DNA of 39,573 nt from an uncultured Luminiphilus sp. (GTDB lineage Bacteria > Pseudomonadota > Gammaproteobacteria > Pseudomonadales > Halieaceae): the NCBI GenBank assembly GCA_938091425.1, contig CALKHC010000021.1, positions 1-39,573 on the forward strand, given 5' to 3'. This document shows positions 20,688 through 29,878 of this stretch, one piece after another; within the stretch, counting starts at the first letter, position 1; every line of letters begins with the position of its first letter. The notes below the pieces were generated by a model. It worked only from the letters and a program-made list of their open reading frames with translations, ran no database searches and was not told the DNA's origin. The position numbers and the translations under genes are program-made.

Positions 20688-22058
20688 TTATTCGGCGTCT
20701 TGGGGTGTGAGCGGATCGTCCTTCGCTTCTTCGAGCCGCGCCGTTTCAACGTCGGGGTCGATTGGGGCGAGTGTCTCGGGGAATGATTTGTTGGCTCGCT
20801 GGGACAGCGATTTAAATCGTGACACTTTCCCCAACAAGCCTTGCTTGCCCCGAGTCGCTTTGACGACGTCGTTGTATTTGTTGGCAGTGGTCGAAATGGA
20901 TGTGCCGAGCGCATAGAGCCGGTCACCTAAAAGGCAGACGGTGTTGTAGATGTCTCCGGCTCGTTCACTGATTTCCCTCGCCTCACGATTGCTGTGCTCG
21001 ATCATCCACAGGTTCGCGACTGTCCTGAGAATGGGCATCAGCGTGGTGTGTGAGACCAACACCACATTCTTTTGGTATCCATGATTAAAAAGCTCTCGCT
21101 GGCTGCGCATCACTTCAATGTAAGCCGGCTCTACCGGCATGAACATAAGCACAAAATCAGGACTTTCCATTCCTGGAAGATTCGCATAGTCCTTGGCTGA
21201 CAAGGCATCGATGTGATGTCGCACTGCCTTCGCGTGCGCTTCAAGCGCGCTGGCGCGTTCTGCGTCGGTGTCAGCCGTTACTGCCCGCTCGTAGTCGACC
21301 AGCGACACCTTGCTGTCGATGACTAGGTTTTTCCCCTCCGGTAGCCGAATCACAAAATCAGGCAGGTGACGATCACCCTGCTCATCCTTAATGGCGACTT
21401 GTGCATCGTAGTGCTCACCCCGTTGAAGACCGGCGAGCTCGAGGGTTTTTTCCAGCTGGGCCTCACCCCAGTTACCGACCAGCTTTTTGTCCCCTTTCAG
21501 CGCGCGGGTCAGGTTTTGTGCTTCACCGGACATAGAGACCCCCACCGACTCGAGATGCTTGATCTGCTCGCCCAGCGATGCGCTATTGCGCACCATATCC
21601 GTATGCACCTGGTTCACCCGAGTCTGGAACTGGTCAATTTTTTCGGCCAGCGGCTTCAGTAAACTATCAAGGCTTTTCTGATTAGTGGACTCCAGCGCCT
21701 TGCCGGATGAAGCAAGCAGTTTTTGGCCAACCACCTCCAATTCAGCGCGAAGCGTTGTGCGAGATTCCTCCACCCATTTCATTTGGTTCTGATGATGGGT
21801 GTCCCGCTCTGAGAGGGTGGCGCTTTGTGCACTAAGCTGCGCCTTTACCGACGACAACTCCTGCTGCAGTGTGGTGAGTTCAGACTCAAGGGTATGATTG
21901 CGTTCGCTGGCCAGAGTAGCGGCGGTCCTTTGGGCGACCGCCTCCGATTGTGCCGCCGTGAGCTCTTGGCGTCGTTTTTGAAGCTGAATCAAGCTCAGCA
22001 GTAGGCCCGCTCCGCTGGCCGCGGCCAAACCCAACCAGAACACCGGCTCAACGGTCAT
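20688..22058 (-). CDS. rmuC: DNA recombination protein RmuC
   Basis: This 456-residue protein belongs to the RmuC family, linked in E. coli to limiting inversions at short inverted repeats; its biochemistry is poorly known. An N-terminal membrane helix (about residues 5-26, FWLGLAAASGAGLLLSLIQL) is followed by a long coiled coil (about 27-190, QKRRQELTAAQ...). The RmuC nuclease-like domain follows, with GNWGEAQLEKTLELAGL and LPDFVIRLPEGKNLVIDSKVSL, where the D...(D/S)K pattern resembles PD-(D/E)XK folds. Its ATG overlaps the glyS stop as ATGA, so it is probably co-translated with glyS. I do not recall this gene at the same place in Pseudomonas. Confidence 0.95.
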   Translation of the reverse strand: MTVEPVFWLGLAAASGAGLLLSLIQLQKRRQELTAAQSEAVAQRTAATLASERNHTLESELTTLQQELSSVKAQLSAQSATLSERDTHHQNQMKWVEESRTTLRAELEVVGQKLLASSGKALESTNQKSLDSLLKPLAEKIDQFQTRVNQVHTDMVRNSASLGEQIKHLESVGVSMSGEAQNLTRALKGDKKLVGNWGEAQLEKTLELAGLQRGEHYDAQVAIKDEQGDRHLPDFVIRLPEGKNLVIDSKVSLVDYERAVTADTDAERASALEAHAKAVRHHIDALSAKDYANLPGMESPDFVLMFMPVEPAYIEVMRSQRELFNHGYQKNVVLVSHTTLMPILRTVANLWMIEHSNREAREISERAGDIYNTVCLLGDRLYALGTSISTTANKYNDVVKATRGKQGLLGKVSRFKSLSQRANKSFPETLAPIDPDVETARLEEAKDDPLTPQDAE

Positions 22059-24130
22059 TCAGCCGCCGATGACAGCAACGCCAGATCAGCGACCTGCGTA
22101 AACAGGGCTCGCAAACCATTGAGAAGTTGCAGCCGATTCAAGCGTTCAGCAGGGTCCTCTGCATTGACCATGACGCTGTCAAAAAACGTGTCCACAGGTC
22201 CGCGAAGTTGGGCGAGCTCATCGAGCGCGCCCTGATAATTTCTATCCGCTAATAACGGCGCTAATGCTGCCCCGACGCGGCAAACCGCCTCCAACAGTAT
22301 GTGCTCGGCCTCATGGGCGAAGAGTTTTGGGTCGGCGGCTATGCCATCGATATTGTCTGCTTTTGCCAGAATATTGGCGACCCTTTTATTGGCCGCGGCG
22401 AGATGCTCGGCCGTCTCCGTTTTGGCAAACGCGGCCAGCGCGCGAACGCGCAGATCGATATCGAACAGGTCGGTAGCGCCCGCCGCCAGCGCCGCACGCA
22501 CCACAGAGATATGGATCCCATCATCGTCATACCAGTTACCAAGCCGCTCAATGATGTAGTGCGACACCACATCAGCCGTGTCCGGCAACAGCTCAGCAGT
22601 ATGTTGCTCGAATGCCTCCTGCAACAGTTTGGTCAAAGAGAGCGGCTTTTTAAGGTCGATCAGCATCCTGATCACAGCCAGAGATGCTCTGCGCAAAGCA
22701 AAAGGATCTTTAGAGCCGGTAGGGGGCTCACCAATGCCAAAAATCCCGACTAATGTATCGAGGCGGTCCGCCAGTGCGACGGCGGTTGCCTCGGGAGAAG
22801 GAGGCAGCTCGTCGCCAGCAAAACGGGGGTAATAGTGGTACTCAATAGCCTCCGCGACAGCGGCAGATTCTTCATCATGGCGCGCATACTCGGCACCGGC
22901 GATACCTTGAAGCTCTGGGAACTCCAGCACCATTTCTGACACCAGATCGCACTTGCTTAGCTCGGCCGCCCTGACGGTAATAGTCTCATCGGCGCCAATG
23001 GTTTGTGCCAGCTGCCTGCCGATGGCCACCATGCGTCGAGTTTTGTCCAGCAGGCTCCCCAATTGGTGTTGAAACACCACGCTACCCAATCGCTCCTGCC
23101 GCGAGATCAGTGGCGATTGCTTGTCATTGGCAAAGAAAAAAGCCGCATCGCTCAATCTGGGCCGGATCACGCGTTGGTTGCCCGACACAACCTGCTCTGG
23201 CTGTTGGCTCTCAATATTAGCGACGGTGATGAAGGCGGGCAGCAATGCCCCGCTGTTCGCATCGTTGAGGTGAAAATATTTTTGGTGGGTCTTCATTGCA
23301 GAGATCAGCGCCTGAGCAGGCACTGCCAAAAACTCCGTATCGAAGCTGCCCCGCAAGGCTGCCGGCCATTCCACTAGCCCGGTGACCTCGTCCAGCAGGT
23401 CATCAGACAGCGCGACCACTTCGTCCTGATTCGCCAGCGCGAGCACTTGCTCCGCAATGCGAGCGCGCCGCTCGTCCACGTCAACGATCACGTGCACCTC
23501 CCGCATCGCATCTTGATACGCCGCTGGTGTGCTGATGGTCACGGGGCTGTTGTGATGGAAGCGGTGGCCCCGACTATCTCGGCCACTCCCGAGTCCAAAT
23601 AACTCGAGCGGCAGCACGGCATCCCCGAAAATCAACAGCAGCCACTGCACTGGGCGTAAAAACTCGTCGCGAGAGCGCCCCCAGCGCATTCGCTTTGACA
23701 CGGGTATGGCAGAAACCGCGTTGGCAATGATGTCAGGAATCACCTTGGCGGCCTGCGCGCCTTTTTGCGAGACATGAGCGGCAACACGCTCTACTCCTTG
23801 TTCCTCGACGATCATCAGGTCGTCTGCAGAGACGCCCTGTTTGCGTGCAAAACCTTCGGCCGCCTTGGTCCACGCGCCCCCATCGTCTTTTGCTGCGGAG
23901 ACGGGCGGCCCCACCACGTGCTGTTCGCTATCGGGGCCTTTAATCGCCACGTTTTCAACCCATACCGTTAGGCGTCGCGGCGTTGAAAAATGGTGTGCTT
24001 CGGTGAAGGGCAAGCCGGCTGCTGTAAGGCCATCGGTCACGCCCTGGCACAAAGCGGCGGCCATGGCTGTGATCTCGCCGGCCGGCAATTCCTCGGTTCC
24101 CAGTTCAAACAAGAGATCGGCGGCGTTCAT
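22055..24130 (-). CDS. glyS: Glycyl-tRNA synthetase beta subunit
   Basis: This 691-residue subunit is the tRNA-binding part of the bacterial alpha2beta2 glycyl-tRNA synthetase. It starts [20 protein letters not shown], the usual opening (LLxEIGTEELPP). Other family motifs are [27 protein letters not shown] and [31 protein letters not shown], the last at the end of the HD-like domain. The C-terminal region is the DALR-type anticodon-binding domain. It overlaps both neighbours by four bases (ATGA) and so sits in a tight glyQ-glyS-rmuC operon. Length is equal to E. coli GlyS (689). Confidence 0.97.
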   Translation of the reverse strand: MNAADLLFELGTEELPAGEITAMAAALCQGVTDGLTAAGLPFTEAHHFSTPRRLTVWVENVAIKGPDSEQHVVGPPVSAAKDDGGAWTKAAEGFARKQGVSADDLMIVEEQGVERVAAHVSQKGAQAAKVIPDIIANAVSAIPVSKRMRWGRSRDEFLRPVQWLLLIFGDAVLPLELFGLGSGRDSRGHRFHHNSPVTISTPAAYQDAMREVHVIVDVDERRARIAEQVLALANQDEVVALSDDLLDEVTGLVEWPAALRGSFDTEFLAVPAQALISAMKTHQKYFHLNDANSGALLPAFITVANIESQQPEQVVSGNQRVIRPRLSDAAFFFANDKQSPLISRQERLGSVVFQHQLGSLLDKTRRMVAIGRQLAQTIGADETITVRAAELSKCDLVSEMVLEFPELQGIAGAEYARHDEESAAVAEAIEYHYYPRFAGDELPPSPEATAVALADRLDTLVGIFGIGEPPTGSKDPFALRRASLAVIRMLIDLKKPLSLTKLLQEAFEQHTAELLPDTADVVSHYIIERLGNWYDDDGIHISVVRAALAAGATDLFDIDLRVRALAAFAKTETAEHLAAANKRVANILAKADNIDGIAADPKLFAHEAEHILLEAVCRVGAALAPLLADRNYQGALDELAQLRGPVDTFFDSVMVNAEDPAERLNRLQLLNGLRALFTQVADLALLSSAAE

Positions 24131-25080
24131 GATTCGTCACCTGCGGCCGCTTCTAGTTGTGCAAGGGCGGCGGCGGCCAGGTCAGGATCAGCTTGTGGAA
24201 AGCCGAGCGCACCTCGCGCTGCCACATAGGCCTCCGCAGCCGCTCTCGCCAACGAGCGAACCCGCAAGATGTAGCGTTGTCTCTCTGTCACACCAATGGC
24301 GTGACGAGCATCGAGGAGATTGAACGTGTGGGATGCCTTCATGACGTGTTCGTAGGCGGGGAGTGGCAACTGTCTCGCCGCCAGTCGCATCGCTTCGCGT
24401 TCACAGAACTCAAACTGGGAAAACAGGTAATCAACGTCTGCTTCAACAAAGTTAAAGGTCGACATTTCCACTTCGTTCTGGTGATACACATCACCGTATG
24501 TGACCGGCCCGGAAGGCGTGTTTGCCCAGACGAGGTCATAGACTGACTCGACCCCCTGCAGGTACATCGCGATGCGCTCCAAACCGTAGGTCAGTTCACC
24601 GGTTACGGGGTGGCACTCCAACCCGCCTGCCTGCTGAAAATAGGTGAACTGACTGACTTCCATCCCGTTCAGCCACACCTCCCAACCCAGACCCCAGGCG
24701 CCCAGAGTGGGTGATTCCCAGTTGTCCTCGACAAAACGGATATCGTGGACCAGCGGGTCGATGCCCAGCGCGAACAGGCTGCCGAGATAAAGATCTTGGA
24801 AATCGGCCGGGGAGGGCTTCATGACTACCTGAAACTGGTAGTAGTGCTGCAAACGATTGGGGTTGTCGCCATAGCGGCCGTCGGCGGGGCGCCGGCTAGG
24901 CTGAACGTAGGCAGCGTTCCAGTTTTCGGGACCTAGTGCGCGCAAGAAGGTGGCGGGATGGAAAGTGCCGGCTCCCACTTCCATGTCCAAAGGTTGTAAC
25001 ACCACGCAACCGTGGTTGGCCCAGTAGCCCTGCAACCGCAGAATAACCTCTTGAAATGTTGCAGGCGCCACGAAGTACAA
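24127..25080 (-). CDS. glyQ: Glycyl-tRNA synthetase alpha subunit
   Basis: This 317-residue catalytic subunit activates glycine. It is a class II synthetase: the conserved start [78 protein letters not shown] is unmistakable and includes class II motif 2. Downstream [20 protein letters not shown] and [14 protein letters not shown] (motif 3) are also present. The ATG is about 23 nt downstream of a probable promoter that contains a perfect inverted repeat. It overlaps glyS by ATGA. Confidence 0.98.
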   Translation of the reverse strand: MYFVAPATFQEVILRLQGYWANHGCVVLQPLDMEVGAGTFHPATFLRALGPENWNAAYVQPSRRPADGRYGDNPNRLQHYYQFQVVMKPSPADFQDLYLGSLFALGIDPLVHDIRFVEDNWESPTLGAWGLGWEVWLNGMEVSQFTYFQQAGGLECHPVTGELTYGLERIAMYLQGVESVYDLVWANTPSGPVTYGDVYHQNEVEMSTFNFVEADVDYLFSQFEFCEREAMRLAARQLPLPAYEHVMKASHTFNLLDARHAIGVTERQRYILRVRSLARAAAEAYVAARGALGFPQADPDLAAAALAQLEAAAGDES

Positions 25081-25096
25081 CCTAAAGTCGACGAGA

Positions 25097-25113
25097 GCAG
25101 TTAGTATAACTGC
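25097..25113. promoter_or_regulatory. Inverted repeat over the probable glyQ -10 element
   Basis: GCAGTTA-GTA-TAACTGC is a perfect 7+3+7 inverted repeat in the 90-bp divergent gap between glyQ and the acyltransferase gene. On the minus strand it contains TATACT (25103-25108), a good -10 for glyQ placed 17-23 bp before its ATG. No good -35 is seen. It looks like an operator that would block glyQ transcription, but the binding protein is unknown. Confidence 0.4.
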
Positions 25114-25170
25114 GTTGCTCGCGCCATAATCACTTTTCCCACACTGACCCCGTCAAATTCCCCTTAACAT

Positions 25171-26124
25171 ATGCCTGCATCGCCCAAACCGCTCTGGCTG
25201 GAGTGGACAGTCATTTTGCTCATCCGGTTGATGATCGTCGCGACGCGTCTGATGCCGCTCGTCTGGGCCCGCGCGTTGGGCAGAGGGGTCGGTGCCGGTC
25301 TTTATCACTTCAACAGCCGCATGCGGCGGGTGGCCATTCGCAATCTTGAGTTGGCGTACCCGGAATGGACACCCAGCAGGCGGCGGGTGGTGGCTCGGCA
25401 AAGCGTTCAGTCCACCGGAGAGCTGATGTCTGAAATGGGCCGAGTGTGGACGCAGCCCTGGACACAAACAGCGCTACTGCTTGAAGTTGAGGGTCTAGGC
25501 TGCGTGACTGAACCGCTGGCTTCTGGGCAAGGCGTTATCGTCTTGGGCCCGCATCTGGGTAACTGGGAGCTGCTAGGTATGCACTTGGCAACTTTGGGCA
25601 ACTTGGTGGCGCTTTATGAGCCGATACCCCTGCAAAAACTCGATGAGTTGGTGCATCGCGGCCGACAATGCACTGGTGGGAAGCTGGTGCCCACCACGCC
25701 GCGCGGCATCGCTGAGTTGGTTCGCTCGGTGCGAGCGGGCGGTATTACCGGCATCCTGCCCGATCAGGTACCCAACGTTGAAAATGCAGGCCTCAATGCG
25801 CCTTTTTTTGGTGTTGAGTGCTTCACTGCTGCGCTGGCGTCCAACCTCATTAGAAAGTCGGGAGCAGCACCGGTAATGGGCACAGTGTTGCGGACCGAAA
25901 AAGGTTTTCGCGCGGTATACCGGCCTGCCGAACCGGGCGTGCAGAGCGACGATACTCTCGAGGCGCTGAGCGCGATCAATCTCGGGGTGGAAAAGCTAAT
26001 CGCCGGGAATGAGCAGCAATACCAGTGGCAGTACAAGCGTTTTCGTTGCCGGCCTAGAGGGGTGGTGGATCATTACGACTGGTCGACTATGCCGTTGCTG
26101 GACGAGACAGGACTCAAAAAATGA
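25171..26124 (+). CDS. Lysophospholipid acyltransferase, LpxL/HtrB family (lipid A late acylation)
   Basis: This 317-residue inner-membrane protein has one N-terminal hydrophobic segment (about residues 12-35) and the acyltransferase motif HLGNWE at residues 128-133 (His128, Glu133). Other family patterns are RNLELAYPEW, GGITGILPDQVPN (substrate loop) and the C-terminal QQYQWQYKRFRCRPRG. Members add secondary acyl chains to Kdo2-lipid A. Recalled synteny with Pseudomonas places the gene at the htrB locus. Which chain it transfers (LpxL, LpxM or LpxP role) cannot be decided from sequence. Its stop overlaps the djlA start (ATGA). Confidence 0.93.
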   Translation: MPASPKPLWLEWTVILLIRLMIVATRLMPLVWARALGRGVGAGLYHFNSRMRRVAIRNLELAYPEWTPSRRRVVARQSVQSTGELMSEMGRVWTQPWTQTALLLEVEGLGCVTEPLASGQGVIVLGPHLGNWELLGMHLATLGNLVALYEPIPLQKLDELVHRGRQCTGGKLVPTTPRGIAELVRSVRAGGITGILPDQVPNVENAGLNAPFFGVECFTAALASNLIRKSGAAPVMGTVLRTEKGFRAVYRPAEPGVQSDDTLEALSAINLGVEKLIAGNEQQYQWQYKRFRCRPRGVVDHYDWSTMPLLDETGLKK

Positions 26125-26945
26125 CGCAGGTCACGGGGAAAGTGATTGCCGGTCTCATCGGGTTCATGGCGTTTGGGCCGGCGGGGCTGTTGTTTGGTTT
26201 GGTGTTGGGCCACGCTTTTGACAGGGGGTTGTGGCGCGCACTCCAGCTTTCAGGGCCCGAAGCCGCGCACATCATGCGCGCTCAATTCTTTGAAACCACG
26301 TTCACCTTGCTGGGGTTTGTGGCAAAGGCGGACGGCCGCGTGTCGGAGGCAGAGGTAGCCCAAACCGAGGCCCTGTTCGTTCAGCTCAGACTGAATGCCG
26401 CTCAGCGCCGCAGTGCGATTGAGCATTTTAAAAAGGGATCGGCGCCCGGCTTTGATCCTGCCTCTACCGTCGCCAAGTTCAATGACTGTCTGGGCCCTCG
26501 GCGTCAGGCGCAGCATACGCTGATGGCTTTTCTAGTGGGCATTGCATTGGCCGATGGCACTTTCTCGGAAACTGAGCGCGGCGCTTTATATCGATTGGCA
26601 GAGTTGCTGAGCTTGCCGCGTCGTGAAGTGGATCAGTTGATTTCTATGGTCAACGCTCAGGCCCAGTTTCAGCAGCGTAGCAATCAGCAATCGAGTGCAG
26701 GAGGTGGTTATCGCCCCCGCAATGCCGAGACAGAGCTGAACACGGCCTATGCCGCATTGGGTCTCAGTGCTGATGCCTCGGGTGCGGAGATCAAGCGGCG
26801 GTATCGAAAACTCATGAGTGAGAACCATCCCGACAAGCTCATCGCGGAGGGGGTGCCCGATGAGTTGCTCCGGGTGGCGACTGAGCGGGCTCAGGAAATC
26901 ACAGCAGCGTATGAGGTGATTCAACAGGCGCGCGGATCAAAATAG
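26121..26945 (+). CDS. djlA: Co-chaperone protein DjlA
   Basis: This 274-residue protein is a membrane-anchored J-domain partner of DnaK. The N-terminal glycine-rich membrane segment (KVIAGLIGFMAFGPAGLLFGLVLGHAFDRGL, residues 6-36) matches DjlA's unusual dimerising helix. A TerB-like helical domain follows (FVAKADGRVSEAEV). A Gln/Ser-rich linker (about 178-195) leads to a C-terminal J domain (AYAALGLSADASGAEIKRRYRKL) with HPD at residues 236-238. The length matches E. coli DjlA (271). It overlaps the upstream acyltransferase gene by four bases and ends 9 bp from the trkH stop on the other strand. Confidence 0.95.
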   Translation: MTQVTGKVIAGLIGFMAFGPAGLLFGLVLGHAFDRGLWRALQLSGPEAAHIMRAQFFETTFTLLGFVAKADGRVSEAEVAQTEALFVQLRLNAAQRRSAIEHFKKGSAPGFDPASTVAKFNDCLGPRRQAQHTLMAFLVGIALADGTFSETERGALYRLAELLSLPRREVDQLISMVNAQAQFQQRSNQQSSAGGGYRPRNAETELNTAYAALGLSADASGAEIKRRYRKLMSENHPDKLIAEGVPDELLRVATERAQEITAAYEVIQQARGSK

Positions 26946-26954
26946 CGGTGCGGG

Positions 26955-28403
26955 TCAGTGTCGCCAGAAGGCGGGCGTCAGCAACACCAGTAGTGTAAAT
27001 ACCTCCAGCCGGCCCATAAGCATGGCGAGGCAGAGTATGAGCTGGCCCGGTTCGCTGACGGCACCATAATGATCGGCCACCTCGCCAAGCCCCGGCCCGA
27101 GGTTGTTCATTGTGGCCACTACGGCGGAGAACGCGGAAATAAAGTCGAGATTAGTTGCCAGCAGGGCCAACCAGATCATGACAAAACAAAACATGTACAC
27201 CGCAAAGAAACTCCACACGGCGCTGATCACTTCGGTTTGCACTCTCCGTGCATCGAGCTTCAAGGGGATGACCGCGTTGGGGTGAAGCAGTTGTCGCAGC
27301 TCGCGCACACCCTGACGAAAGATGAGCAGAATCCGCATGGCCTTCATGCCACCGCCGGTGGAGCCTACACATCCGCCCATGAAACTGAGTATCAACAGCA
27401 GTATTGGCAAAAACAGCGGCCAGACGGAAAAGTCCTGTGTGGTGAATCCGGTCGTCGTGGCGATGGAGATGGTTTGGAACAGTCCATGAATGACACTGTC
27501 CTCGAAATTGAGGGTTTCGGTGGTTAATAGCAGGCAACAGACCACGATCGTCGCTGATGCAATCACCGTGATAAAAAATGCGGTCTCGGAATCCCTAGCA
27601 TAGACGCGCACGTTGCGGCGCTGAAGCGCGATGAAGTGTAGCCCGAAGTTAATGGCTGACAGCAGCATGAACACAGAGCTCACTAGCAGCACACGGTTTT
27701 GCTCGTAGTGTCCGAGACTGGCGTCGTGGGTGGAGAAGCCGCCGATCGCCACAGTGGAAAAAGCGTGACAGATCGCGTCGAATACGGACATGCCCGCAGC
27801 GAAATAGCTGGCTGCACAGGCGACGGTCAGTAGCAAGTAGATACCGAACAGGGCCTTGGCGGTACTGGTGATACGCGGCGTCAGCTTGCGGTCCTTGGAC
27901 GGCCCTGCGCTTTCAGCACGGTATAGCTGCATGCCGCCGATGCCGAGCATGGGCAGGATTGCTACCGCCAACACAATAATGCCTATACCACCCAGCCACT
28001 GCAGGAGCTGCCGGTAGAAGAGTAACGATTGAGGCAGGCTATCGAGGCCGGTAATCACCGTTGCACCGGTTGTCGTGAGGCCTGAGATCGATTCGAAAAT
28101 AGCGCCTACGGGGCTCAGTGCGAGATCGGGAGCGAGCCAAAGCGGTATGGCGCCGAACAAGCCCAGCACCACCCAAAATAAAGCCGTGACCATAAACCCG
28201 TCGCGGATATTCAGATCGCGGCTCATGTGGCGCGTCGGCAGCCAAAGCATGACGCCGGCAAACAGCGTTGTGGCAAGCCCCGTGGCAAATGCTGACTCAA
28301 CACCGTCTTTAGAGATCAGTGACAGGAACAGGGAGGGCAACATCGCGGTGCTGAAAAGGATCAGCAATACGCCGATGATCTTAAACGCCATGGCGAACTG
28401 CAT
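26955..28403 (-). CDS. trkH: Trk system potassium uptake protein TrkH
   Basis: This 482-residue membrane protein is the K+ translocating subunit of Trk. It has the four pore-loop repeats of the superfamily, seen as GLTTTGATVITGLDSLP, STVAIGGFSTHDAS, IATTTGFTTQDFSVW and ATMNNLGPGLGEV, each with the filter glycine. Alignment with the E. coli opening (MHFRAITRIVGLLVILFSGTM) supports the first ATG (28401-28403), which overlaps the trkA stop as TGATG; an alternative ATG lies four codons in. Length equals E. coli TrkH (483). It is last in the def-fmt-rsmB-trkA-trkH series. Confidence 0.97.
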   Translation of the reverse strand: MQFAMAFKIIGVLLILFSTAMLPSLFLSLISKDGVESAFATGLATTLFAGVMLWLPTRHMSRDLNIRDGFMVTALFWVVLGLFGAIPLWLAPDLALSPVGAIFESISGLTTTGATVITGLDSLPQSLLFYRQLLQWLGGIGIIVLAVAILPMLGIGGMQLYRAESAGPSKDRKLTPRITSTAKALFGIYLLLTVACAASYFAAGMSVFDAICHAFSTVAIGGFSTHDASLGHYEQNRVLLVSSVFMLLSAINFGLHFIALQRRNVRVYARDSETAFFITVIASATIVVCCLLLTTETLNFEDSVIHGLFQTISIATTTGFTTQDFSVWPLFLPILLLILSFMGGCVGSTGGGMKAMRILLIFRQGVRELRQLLHPNAVIPLKLDARRVQTEVISAVWSFFAVYMFCFVMIWLALLATNLDFISAFSAVVATMNNLGPGLGEVADHYGAVSEPGQLILCLAMLMGRLEVFTLLVLLTPAFWRH

Positions 28404-29779
28404 CAGATAAAGCCGAATCCCACAGCAAACAATTTTTCGACAGCGGAAATCTGCGTGCGGTCGGTGAGAAACAGTATCACGTGGTCATCGGCTTCTATCA
28501 CCACGTGACCGTGTGCTATCAGCACTGCCTCTCCTCTCAGAATGGCCCCTACGGTCACACTTGAGGGGAGATTCAGCTCATCCAGCCTTCGTCCCACGAC
28601 CTTGGATGATCGCGTATCCCCATGCGCGGTGACTTCAATGGCTTCAGCAGCTCCGCGTCGCAGCGAGTGCACGGCGCTGATGTCGCCGCGCCGGACATGC
28701 ATCAGCAGACTGCTGATTGTGATCTGCTGTGGCGAGATGGCGATGTCAATTTCCTCGCCAATCAAGTCCGCATAGGCTGAGTTGGTAATCAGCGTGATCG
28801 CTTTTTTCGCGCCAAGCCGTTTCGCCAGCATAGACATCATGATGTTGGACTCGTCGTTGTCCGTCAGGGCGCAAAAAACATCGGTATTTTCAATATTTTC
28901 CTGTTGTAGCAGTAGCGGCTCATTTCCACTGCCATGCAGGACGATAGTGTTTTCCAGCATGTCTGACAGCACTCGGCACCGATCATAAGAGCGCTCGATC
29001 ACCTTGACCTGATAGTCCTTTTCGAGACGCTTTGCGAGGGTGGCACCAATGTTGCCTCCCCCCGCAATCGTGATCCGATTGTAAGGCTTATCGACTTCTC
29101 GAAGCTCGGATGTCACGTCGCGGATATGTTCTTTGGCGGCAATAAAAAACACTTCGTCATCGGGTTCCACCACCGTCGCACCCACGGGAATAATGGGATC
29201 TCCGCCGCGCCTGAAGATCGCCGCGACCCGGGTATCGACCCGGGGCATGTGTTCGCGAATTTCCTGCAGTTCTCGCCCAACAATGGGCCCGCCGGCCAAC
29301 GCCTTCACGGCGACCAGTCGGATCCGACCATCAGCAAAATCGAGTACCTGTAGTGAGCCGGGGTTGGCGATCAGCTGCTCAATATTCTTTGTTACGAGCT
29401 GCTCTGGGCCGATGATGACATCGACCGGAATAGCGCCTGATTCAAACAGTGATTTGTGCTGAGCGAGATAGTCTGCTGAGCGCACGCGGCTGATCTTGGT
29501 GGGCGTTCGATACAGCGTGAAGGCGACGGAACAGGCCAGCATGTTGATTTCATCACTGTCGGTGACAGCGATCAGCATGTCGGCGTCTTCTGCGCCAGCG
29601 TTCATCAATGTGGAGGGGTGAGCGCCGTTGCCCAGTACCGTGCGGATATCCAGACGCTCCTGAAGGCGCTTCAGGGTGGCGGCGTGCTCGTCGACGACCG
29701 TAATGTCGTTTTGTTCATCGGCGAGGTGTTCAGCGAGCGTGCCGCCCACTTGCCCCGCTCCGAGAATAATGATCTTCAC
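28403..29779 (-). CDS. trkA: Trk system potassium uptake regulatory protein TrkA
   Basis: This cytoplasmic NAD-binding protein (458 residues from the chosen start, exactly the E. coli length) gates TrkH/TrkG. It has two RCK units: the first starts VKIIILGAGQVGGTLAEHLADEQNDITVVDEH, the second TIAGGGNIGATLAKRLEKDYQVKVIE, each with a Rossmann glycine motif and each followed by a TrkA_C domain. I chose the GTG at complement 29777-29779, because translation from it gives the universal KIIILGAGQVGG opening. The frame continues upstream to 29812 without family similarity. A G-rich GGGGAGG stretch lies upstream. It is 99 bp from rsmB and overlaps trkH by one base. Confidence 0.95.
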   Translation of the reverse strand: MKIIILGAGQVGGTLAEHLADEQNDITVVDEHAATLKRLQERLDIRTVLGNGAHPSTLMNAGAEDADMLIAVTDSDEINMLACSVAFTLYRTPTKISRVRSADYLAQHKSLFESGAIPVDVIIGPEQLVTKNIEQLIANPGSLQVLDFADGRIRLVAVKALAGGPIVGRELQEIREHMPRVDTRVAAIFRRGGDPIIPVGATVVEPDDEVFFIAAKEHIRDVTSELREVDKPYNRITIAGGGNIGATLAKRLEKDYQVKVIERSYDRCRVLSDMLENTIVLHGSGNEPLLLQQENIENTDVFCALTDNDESNIMMSMLAKRLGAKKAITLITNSAYADLIGEEIDIAISPQQITISSLLMHVRRGDISAVHSLRRGAAEAIEVTAHGDTRSSKVVGRRLDELNLPSSVTVGAILRGEAVLIAHGHVVIEADDHVILFLTDRTQISAVEKLFAVGFGFI

Positions 29780-29878
29780 CGGCCTCTGGACCCTCCCCAA
29801 CGACCCGGGCACACCTTAAACCAAGTGAAACCCGCCACGCCATGTGGATTACTTACGTTGGCGGAGCGGTTCGCAGCG

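Noticed and set aside
28479-28512. CACGTG-containing sequences near 28488 and 28500 as possible parS sites
   Set aside because: Only the central CACGTG or part of it is present; flanks do not form the TGTTCC...GGAACA palindrome.
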